Shown here: positions 58,401 through 64,000 of the stretch, in pieces | Numbering within the stretch: position 1 is the first letter of the stretch | How the letters are laid out: each line of letters begins with the position of its first letter | From: Anaeramoeba flamelloides | Lineage: Eukaryota > Metamonada > Anaeramoebidae | NCBI GenBank assembly: GCA_027625915.1 | Contig: JANTQA010000047.1 | Coordinates: forward strand, 12,772,001-12,836,000 | Direction: 5' to 3' | Length of the DNA stretch: 64,000 nucleotides | Made by a program: the position numbers and the translations under genes | Notes under the pieces: generated by a model | What the model was told of the DNA's origin: nothing | The model's input: the letters and a program-made list of their open reading frames with translations, nothing else | Databases searched by the model: none

Positions 58401-61400
58401 GCTCATCCAGAATCTAATTAATATTTCAAAGATTCTTTCCAAATTAATTTTTAGAGAGATTAAAGTCCCTTCATAATAAGAATAAGATCATCTGCATACA
58501 TTTGAACATGAACAACTATAGTTTTTAACTTTTTTAGTAGGAAATGAGATATAAATGCGAAGAGAATAAGGTGATAAGGGATCTCCATGATGAACCACAA
58601 TTCATTCTTTTTTGAAATATTTTATGAGCCAATTTTTGATTATTTCATTTTTTTATATATCTTTTTAATAAATTGATACATAAACGAGTGTTGTATAAAA
58701 TCACAACATTTTTGTGTATCGATAGAAACTACAAAATATTCTATATTTTTATTTTTATATTTTTTAATTTTTAAATTTTTTCATTTTTTTTTTTTTTTTT
58801 TTTATTGTTGAGGAGAGGTGATTCAACAAAATTACCTCCTATTTGCCTGAAACTCTAAAATTGTATTTAGGGTTTTTTTATCCTAACTATAATGTAAGCA
58901 GGATTACAGCTCAAAGGATATCTTTTCTTTAAAAAATGAAAAGAATAAATTATTTCGGAAAATAGACAAGAAAAAGAGAAAGAAAAGCAAGAAATGAAAG
59001 AGAGTCAAAAAATAATAGAAAAAAGAAAAAACTTTCAGTGAAAAGTTTTTTTTGTGCCCCAAGTGTTGAATGGGCTGGTGGTTGTTTCCTTTTATGTTGA
59101 AAATTTCTGGATCGCCACCATAGGTTGTTTTAATAAAGAGTTCTAAATATTTGAACAACTATAGATCAAATGAAAAAGGCTGTTTATTAAATTTTGATTT
59201 AGAACTTTATAGATGGGTTGAATCTAAAAAGCTCTGGTTTTTTAAGAATAAGATTTGGTTTTCGAAATTTTCTTTTCAGTTGCTTTGCTTTTTTTTTTTT
59301 TTTTTTTTTTGTGTTATTTTTTTTTTTTTATTATTTTATTTTTTTTTTTTTTGTAAGTTTCCCAAATCTTGTTTTCGCAAAATCCCAGTACAAGATACCG
59401 ACTCGACAGCAAAAACCCAGTCAAAGTAACGACTCGACAGATAGTACGGAAAGTTCAATTCGGTTCACTTTGGTTGGTTTCAGATCGCATTCGTTGGATT
59501 CAGTTCAGTTGCATAAGTCCTCGTCGAAGATCTGATCATGAACAAGTTTGGTTGGGTTAGTCATGATCAGGTCAACCAATTCTTATAATGATTTTTTATA
59601 CTTTTTACCTTTCCCAAACACCTAAAAAAACAAAAAGAGAAGGAACATAGAGCCCAAGCAACTTAAGAAGGGAAATTTGGAAAAGGTAAAAAGTATAAAA
59701 AATCAAATTTTTTCATTTTTAAATTTTCTTATTAACTTTACAACAGCAATTCTTGTTCCAAAATATTTTTTTCATTTCAAATTGTTTTTTTTTTAGATGA
59801 AGTCCCAATGAGTATTGGTTTTCAAAGTATATCAACTTTCAAAAAAAAATCTTCGAAGAGATTGATTTATAGAGATAGGCCGATAAATTAATGGCTCAGA
59901 TTTATTCCCAGATTTATGAATAAATAATAAATTTCTTTTTACAATAAAATTAATATTTTTTGATCATTTTCTTTGGGACTGCCAATCCTATCAAAAAAAT
60001 CGAAAAATGTTGAATTAAAGATTTATTTTAAATAAACAAAAACAATACAGAGATAAAGTATAATAATTTTTGATATTATTCAAAATAAAGAATCATTATT
60101 TATCTTGTCATTGATTAATGCTATAAAGAAAATTATGATTCTTTATTGAAATTTCTAAACAAAAATTTAGAAATTAGAGAAGTGCTGTTCGATTGCCTTA
60201 GAGTGCCTGTTTTTTTTTTTTTTTTTTTTTAATTTAAAAGAAATGAGTTAAATAATTTGATTTTATTACATTCTTTTGAATTCTGGAAAACCTAACGAAA
60301 AGTGCCGTAGAGTGCCGTCAAGTGCGTAAGTTTTCCAGAATTCAAAAGAATAGGATAAAATCAAAGATTTAACTCAATTCTTTTGAATTCTGGAAAACTT
60401 AATGGTGGTTTTCTTGAGATTTTTGTTTTATTTTTTAAGTGTTCTAGGTTTTTTTGAGGTTTTCTATTTTATTTAGAAAATCTATAGATTTTCGTTAGGT
60501 TTTTTTTACTTTAGAAATAAACCGAAAATTTTAATAAATTTTCGGTTTATTTCTAAAGTAAAAAAAACTTGGAACACTTCACAAATAAATAGTAAACTCA
60601 AAAAAATCTAACGAAAATCTATTGATTTTCCTATCAAAACAAAAATTAAAAAAAACCTAACTAAAATCTATTGATTTCCAAATAAACAGAAAACCCAAAA
60701 AAAACTTAACGACGCTTTTTTAAAATTTAAGAAATAAAAAGAAAATTAAATAAATTTTCGGTTTATTTCTTAAATTAAAAAAAACCTAATGTCAGGAAGA
60801 GGAAAATAATTAACCCCTTCAATATATATATATATATATATACTTTTTTCAGTTTCATCTGTTGTCCGATTTTAAAATATTTTGGAATTGTGTTAATAAA
60901 AAAACATATCATTTAATAAATATTGCTCCGATTGATTTTTGATAAATTTATAATTATTTATTTTATCTTGTATTTTTCTTTAATTATTTTAATTTTGCAG
61001 ATATTTGTACTTTTTTTTTATTAATTACTTCTAAAAAACCAAAAATAAAATGAGACGAAAAAATACAATTTAGGTAGTTTTAATGTTTTTAAAATTAATT
61101 TACAAAAAATTTTTATTCATCTAAATAATTTTTTTTTTTTCTAATTATCATATATCAAAACAATAATTTCAAAATTTAATCAAAATAAAATCACAACGAA
61201 TAGTTTTTTTGACCATATTTAAACCATTTTTTATTTATTTCGATAATTATAAAGAAATCGAAAGAAAAATCATTGAAGAAAAAATAACAATTCCAAGAAC
61301 AAAGGGATTAGAAATATCTGAAATTATTGATCAAATTGAGAATTCAATTTCAGTTTTTTTTCAAATTCTTGAAGAATCAGTAGACCGTTGTTTGAGATTT

Positions 61401-62111
61401 ACAAATGGATTTGGGATTGAATCGTTAATTTTTACACTTGAAAAGGTATTTGTACAATTCGTTAATTCACTGTCTTCAACTGTTGAATTTCTTCGAATAA
61501 AAGTTGGGCTTGAAAAAAAACTTTTTCTGGAAAAGTCTAATAAAAAAAATTTAACCAGTGGTTCTCGAAATATTAATCAAAAACGTAAAAACAGCCATTC
61601 GTGGGATAACTGTGGCGAAGCTTTACGATTAGCTAAATTATTTAATAAATTTCACAAAAGAATGAAGCAATTTGAATCAATTTTAACAAAAAAAATATCT
61701 CAAAAAAATGATGAATTATTTGGAAAGACGGAAATAACAGACCCTTTATCAATTGCGTTAATAAATTTTGATGAAAAAAAATATTCAATAATCAATTTTT
61801 TTAATCGCACAAAAAGTAAATAATTTGTTTTTTTTTTTTTTTGTATTATATTTAACCACAGATGAAATTAATTTGGTAATAAATCTAAAAATAGATGAAT
61901 GGTGTGAATTAATTATATTATTCCTATCTGATTTTAAATGTAAGACAAAACATCACAATTAAAAATTTTAACTGGGAAATTGTCTTTAATTTATTAAACT
62001 CCATTCGAAAAATTTGGACACACTTAAAATCAAAAATATGCAGGCAAAAAATTTTTCAATTTATTGTATTTTTCTAGGATTTATTATAAAACATCATTTA
62101 AGTTAACAGAG
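51681..62111 (+). CDS. COG7: Conserved oligomeric Golgi complex subunit 7 (3' end not found)
   Basis: Exons in consistent phase: 51681-51998, 52273-52591, 55102-55292, 55473-55695, 61204-61815, probably 61862-61939 and possibly 62044-62111; the C-terminus appears to lie further on. COG7 belongs to lobe B of the COG tether for intra-Golgi retrograde vesicles. The start DIKKWVNEIL matches human DVKEWINAAF. Exon 2 has the heptad region with FLAIAAKLSELKSYL; exon 3 LLVFVKLKRIDLFIDQY matches human VFVKVFTEIDRMPQLLAYY; exon 5 ESVDRCLRFTNGFGIESL matches human AAVDRCVRFTNGLGTCGL, the clearest segment. Exon 5 also has CGEALRLAKLFNKFHKRM. Introns of 2510 and 5508 bp are loaded with repeats and an antisense gene. 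Confidence 0.9.
53058..53165 (+). CDS. Possible 35-residue CxxC micro-ORF
   Basis: ATG at 53058 gives MSKKAKPCYVCGRPTKNSL and then 16 more residues to a stop at 53163-53165. The CYVC pair and G/R/P content differ from the surrounding intron. It could be a tiny gene, a gene fragment or chance. It lies in the 2.5-kb COG7 intron on the same strand. Confidence 0.25.
   Translation: MSKKAKPCYVCGRPTKNSLKNKPERVFLDLHKNIV
53738..53752. repeat. Solo end-like motif of the TTAA element
   Basis: GACTAGTCCCTTAA matches the right terminus of the 10188-11467 element over 13-14 bases. Flanking sequence does not obviously continue the element, so it may be a remnant or chance. Confidence 0.3.
55352..55412. 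repeat. Compound (CA)n(TA)n microsatellite
   Basis: GCATACGCATACG leads into about eleven CA units and then about eleven TA units, in the 180-bp COG7 intron between exons 3 and 4. Confidence 0.9.
56185..56481 (-). CDS. Uncharacterised 98-residue protein nested in a COG7 intron
   Basis: Single-exon minus-strand gene, ATG at 56481 (MSSQEILEECSKSVTVKNT), stop at 56185. The residue mix is balanced (charged, few poly-K/N runs) and the start lies after a T-rich stretch, so I take it as real. RDFMFDRFRNFLEERGIKGK and ENLDDLVCLYMNLNQVLSP suggest a compact helical domain. No signal peptide or membrane segment. I do not recognise the family. It lies entirely inside the 5.5-kb COG7 intron, in the opposite orientation. 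Confidence 0.65.
   Translation of the reverse strand: MSSQEILEECSKSVTVKNTQYMRDFMFDRFRNFLEERGIKGKIETVENLDDLVCLYMNLNQVLSPMYENVKFNFNVFNDSVERKRSFEEQVLPSIFKK
57629..57733. mobile_element. Palindromic element inserted in the LINE tail
   Basis: About 105 bp, absent from the matching place in the second LINE copy (58845). Contains inverted TAGGTTTTTTTTAATTT and AAATTAAAAAAAACCTA, plus CTCTACGGAACTTGACGTC, which matches the signature phrase of the 60190-60790 repeats (reverse complement of GTAGAGTGCCGTCAAGTG, with few changes). Confidence 0.65.
58275..58385 (-). repeat. GTGTAAATTACACTC dispersed repeat, partial inverted copy
   Basis: On the minus strand reads GAAGAAGTGTAAATTAAACTC and continues like 15655-15760, through TTTTACTTAAATTTC to ATCCTAGATTTCATGATT. 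Only the first third of the repeat is present. Confidence 0.55.
58782..59282 (-). mobile_element. Second LINE 3'-end copy, 5'-truncated
   Basis: Aligns with 57572-58170 on the minus strand: FKYLELFIKTTYGGDPEIF, NHQPIQHLG, then AAAAAGAGAAAGAAAAGC-type sequence complement and GTTGAATCACCTCTCC, ending in a poly(A) of about 21 (58782-58802). Starts without the RT motifs. Both copies lie head to tail in the COG7 intron. Confidence 0.6.
59283..59580 (-). mobile_element. GC-rich retroposon-like island with poly(A) tail
   Basis: The segment 59376-59580 has far higher G+C than anything around it. On the minus strand it ends in TTTGGGAAACTTAC followed by an A-rich tail of about 70 bp. Contains direct repeats of CGACTCGACAG 33 bp apart, and a perfect TGATCATGA/TCATGATCA stem at 59533-59569. 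SINE or LINE 3' end are both possible; no tRNA-like A and B boxes could be confirmed. Confidence 0.5.
59588..59707. repeat. Hairpin element (120 bp)
   Basis: Inverted arms of about 28 bp (59588-59617 and 59678-59707) sharing TTTTTTATACTTTTTACCTT, around a loop with higher G+C (GAGCCCAAGC). MITE-sized. Confidence 0.65.
60190..60790. repeat. Cluster of nested palindromes (GAATTCTGG family)
   Basis: Three copies of TTTTGAATTCTGGAAAA in alternating orientation (about 60278, 60338, 60388) around GCCGTAGAGTGCCGTCAAGT. A near-perfect palindrome of about 66 bp at 60507-60573 has TTTAGAAATAAACCGAAAAT and its complement around a short centre. A second palindrome at 60718-60780 has related arms. Looks like a nest of foldback insertions of one family. 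Confidence 0.75.
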
Positions 62112-62429
62112 GTATTAATGTTTTTATATGTAATCATTGTTATACAAATAAAAGAAAAAAAAATAAAACGAAATAATCAAAGCCGATGTGTCAAAAATGA
62201 TGGAGACAGACGAACAAAAAAATTGTTGGATTGGGTCTATTGTTAAGGGTTAGATGAAACCTCATCAAATCTGTTAAAGTGAGAATTTTGAAGTGACTAA
62301 ATTTGAGACTTCTGATTCAAAGAGTATCTAAAATAGATACCGTCATCAGAAGTATTTGAATCTTGATTTAGTTTTCTAAAAAAAAGAGTAAATAAAGAAT
62401 AAAAAATGAAGAACATTAATAAAAAAAGT

Positions 62430-62665
62430 TTTTTATAACATGTTATAAGCGTGTTGTAATGTGTTATAAAGGTTTAAAATGTTATAAAATTTTATAATAG
62501 CAACTTTTATAACATAAAAATTTGTTATAAAATGTGTTATAATATTTGTAACATGTTATAATCCTGCTATAAGAATATATTTTTCAAAAAAATATTGAAA
62601 AAATCATCATATAAAAGGAAATATTGTTATAAAACTGTTATATAGATGTTATAAAAAAACGTTTT
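62430..62665. repeat. Cluster of TTATAAC/GTTATAA words
   Basis: About fifteen occurrences of GTTATAA or TTATAAC in roughly 235 bp, in both orientations, at irregular spacing, mixed with ACATGTTATAA palindromes. Not a clean tandem repeat. No coding frame. Confidence 0.7.
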
Positions 62666-63006
62666 TTATTAGGGTAATATCCATTCAAACTCGTTAAACC
62701 CATGTAATCCATTCACTACAACTAGGAACATTTTTACTGGAAAATAGTTTAAGGGAGTAGCTACACCATAAGACATGATAAAATTTTGAGAGAGATGAGA
62801 AAAGAGTATTTTATTTTAATGAAGTGTAATCGTAGATTCTCTAAAAATTTTTTAAAAAATTATTTGATATTTTTTTTTAATAAGGTTCAACAATAAAAAA
62901 AAGAGAAAAAATGAATTGAAAAAATTGGTTGGATTTTTTTTTTTATTTAAATATTTTTTTTGGAAGTAGATAATTTTAGATTCTTAGAATAAAATCCATA
63001 GCTATT

Positions 63007-63220
63007 TTATGGTTTAAAATTTGATAAAATATAATCATATTCACTTCTCCAATTCCACCAAATACAAGTGTTTAAAATCCTAACCAGATATGTTATGGGA
63101 TAATTATAATTTTTTGGAATCCTTCTAGCTATTAAAGTCCCATTCATATTTCCTTTTGTGATTCTCCCAATTATAATGTTGTTGTTCTTTTTAAACAAAA
63201 TCCATTTATTCCAAATGTCA
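63007..63220 (-). CDS. Possible terminal exon, minus strand
   Basis: Open minus frame of about 71 codons from a good acceptor (pyrimidine run then CAG at 63221) to a TAA at 63007, reading DIWNKWILFKKNNNIIIGRI, GNMNGTLIARRIPKNYNY and WWNWRSEYDYILSNFKP. Four tryptophans and the residue mix look coding. No upstream exon or family recognised; it could be a gene remnant. Confidence 0.35.
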
Positions 63221-63589
63221 CTGAAAAAAAAATCTTTCTTATTGCTTTTTCTTGTTGTAATGGTTAAAAAAATTCCAAAATGATGAAAAAATAAAAAATG
63301 AAAAATTAAATTCCCACAATAGAATCTTTAGATAAGGATAAAAGATAAGTCATTCAACATCGGAAACACTATTTTAAGCAATTCAACTCAACATTCTATT
63401 GTTGCATTTTCTTTAAGACTTTGAAAAAAAAATTTAAAAAATGTAATGAATGAAGTACTTTAAATAATAAAAATCAATGAGTTACAACCAGAGTAAAAAA
63501 TGATATTTTCTGATCCTCTTCAAAATTGCAAAAAAGTGAAAAATTTTCCAATAAAGTGGGTACTCCCTTAAATAACAAATATATAAGAT

Positions 63590-63830
63590 TTAAAATGATT
63601 GATAAAAGATTTGACAAATATCAATTAAACTTAAAATACTTTCGAAAAATAAACTCCATTTCACTCAAAAGGGCCAAGCCAAAAATGAATAAGTCACTTT
63701 ATTTTTAAAAATAAACCGAACTACAGATTGTTTAGAAATAATAGCTATAATAAACTTGAGATTAAAAGTCAATAATTAGTAACAAAATACCTGAACTAAC
63801 CATAAATTTCAAAAAAAAAAATGAAAAAAA
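63590..63830 (+). repeat. Dispersed repeat, copy 2
   Basis: Partner of 32990-33240 in the same orientation: CCATTTCACTCAAAA, GTTTAGAAATAATAG, ATAAACTTGAGATTA, CCTGAACTAACCATA. The plus frame at 63526-63708 overlaps it and is not taken as a gene. Confidence 0.55.
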
Positions 63831-64000
63831 AATTTTGGGTCCTTTTCATTAGAACGTCTCGTGAAAAAATTCTCAATTTCTTTAGGAAAATTAAAATTGT
63901 TGACAATAAGATTTTTGTATTGTAAATGTATGAATTTTATAGAACATACAAAATCTTAATTTTTTTAATGTTAATTTGGAATTTCAAATATTTTTTTTTT

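Larger units (their letters stand above)
57572..58750 (-). mobile_element. Decayed LINE fragment with RT motifs and poly(A)
   Basis: Read on the minus strand: FVVSIDTQKCCDFIQHSF (RT motif A region, about 58735-58640), HGDPLSP (58592-58572) and MYADDLILI (about 58502-58476). These are three reverse-transcriptase motifs in the right order, but in different frames, so the fragment is dead. Further down come FKYLDLFIKTNYEE (about 58063-58022) and then an A17-type tract at 57572-57590, as expected for a LINE 3' end. The motif spelling is that of non-LTR RT. Clade not determined. Part of the sequence between carries another repeat (58275-58385). Confidence 0.65.
61816..64000. other. COG7 3' region and flank
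   Basis: After the two probable COG7 exons (61862-61939, 62044-62111) no further exon is clear. The region holds a TTATAA-word cluster (62430-62665), a possible minus-strand exon (63007-63220) and a repeat copy (63590-63830). The remaining COG7 exons may lie beyond the window. Confidence 0.4.

Noticed and set aside
59376-59580. tRNA or tRNA-derived SINE head in the GC-rich island
   Set aside because: A GTTCAATTC phrase resembles a B box, but no matching A box or cloverleaf could be built.
1-64000. CRISPR arrays, prokaryotic operons, integrases or toxin-antitoxin pairs
   Set aside because: No spaced identical repeats, no ribosome binding sites and clear spliceosomal introns; the DNA is eukaryotic nuclear.

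Overview
The window reads as nuclear DNA of an AT-rich, intron-bearing protist. I see no prokaryotic or organellar genes. Genes are interrupted by GT-AG introns, proteins carry long N, Q, K or S runs, and the non-coding sequence is dominated by A/T homopolymers and short inverted-repeat elements. Gene density is low: about ten credible protein genes in 64 kb. Composition and protein style fit an AT-rich amoeboid protist. Anaeramoeba or a Dictyostelium-like amoebozoan are guesses only, since no marker here decides the lineage.

Layout. 1-4.6 kb: no convincing gene; a mariner-like MITE (937-1135) and hairpin repeats. 4.66-5.58 kb: N/P/S-rich gene of unknown function whose 3' side runs into a near-perfect 270-bp inverted repeat (5813-6646). 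7.9-9.4 kb: PSP1-domain protein with an RG box and an NNQFQ minisatellite, three exons. 10.2-11.5 kb: TIR element in TTAA context. 12.0-15.0 kb (minus): large WD40 protein. 17.9-18.6 kb: methylmalonyl-CoA epimerase, two exons. 21.1-23.1 kb: a 1.27-kb TIR element followed by a 560-bp foldback element, directly upstream of a BORCS5-like gene (23.2-24.5 kb). 24.5-28.7 kb: duplicated non-coding sequence and repeat copies. 28.7-40.2 kb: a multi-exon gene with a PH domain, a second PH-like region, a divergent RhoGAP-like domain and a TNQ/TSQ-repeat tail; its introns hold several repeats. 42.2-42.9 kb: VPS55/LEPROT, two exons. 46.0-48.6 kb: RAD52 with a huge Q/N-rich tail. 49.5-51.5 kb: second copies of the TIR element and the foldback element, again directly upstream of a gene. 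51.7 kb to about 62 kb: COG7, with introns of 2.5 and 5.5 kb. The 5.5-kb intron contains an antisense single-exon gene, decayed LINE copies, a GC-rich poly(A)-tailed retroposon-like island and palindromes.

The genes form no pathway cluster. Several concern endomembrane traffic (COG7 at the Golgi, VPS55 at endosomes, BORCS5 at lysosomes), which is probably chance. The most unusual content is the population of small inverted-repeat elements. Several families have two or three copies inside this one window, so filled and empty sites, nested insertions and a twice-occurring two-element arrangement next to gene starts can be read directly.
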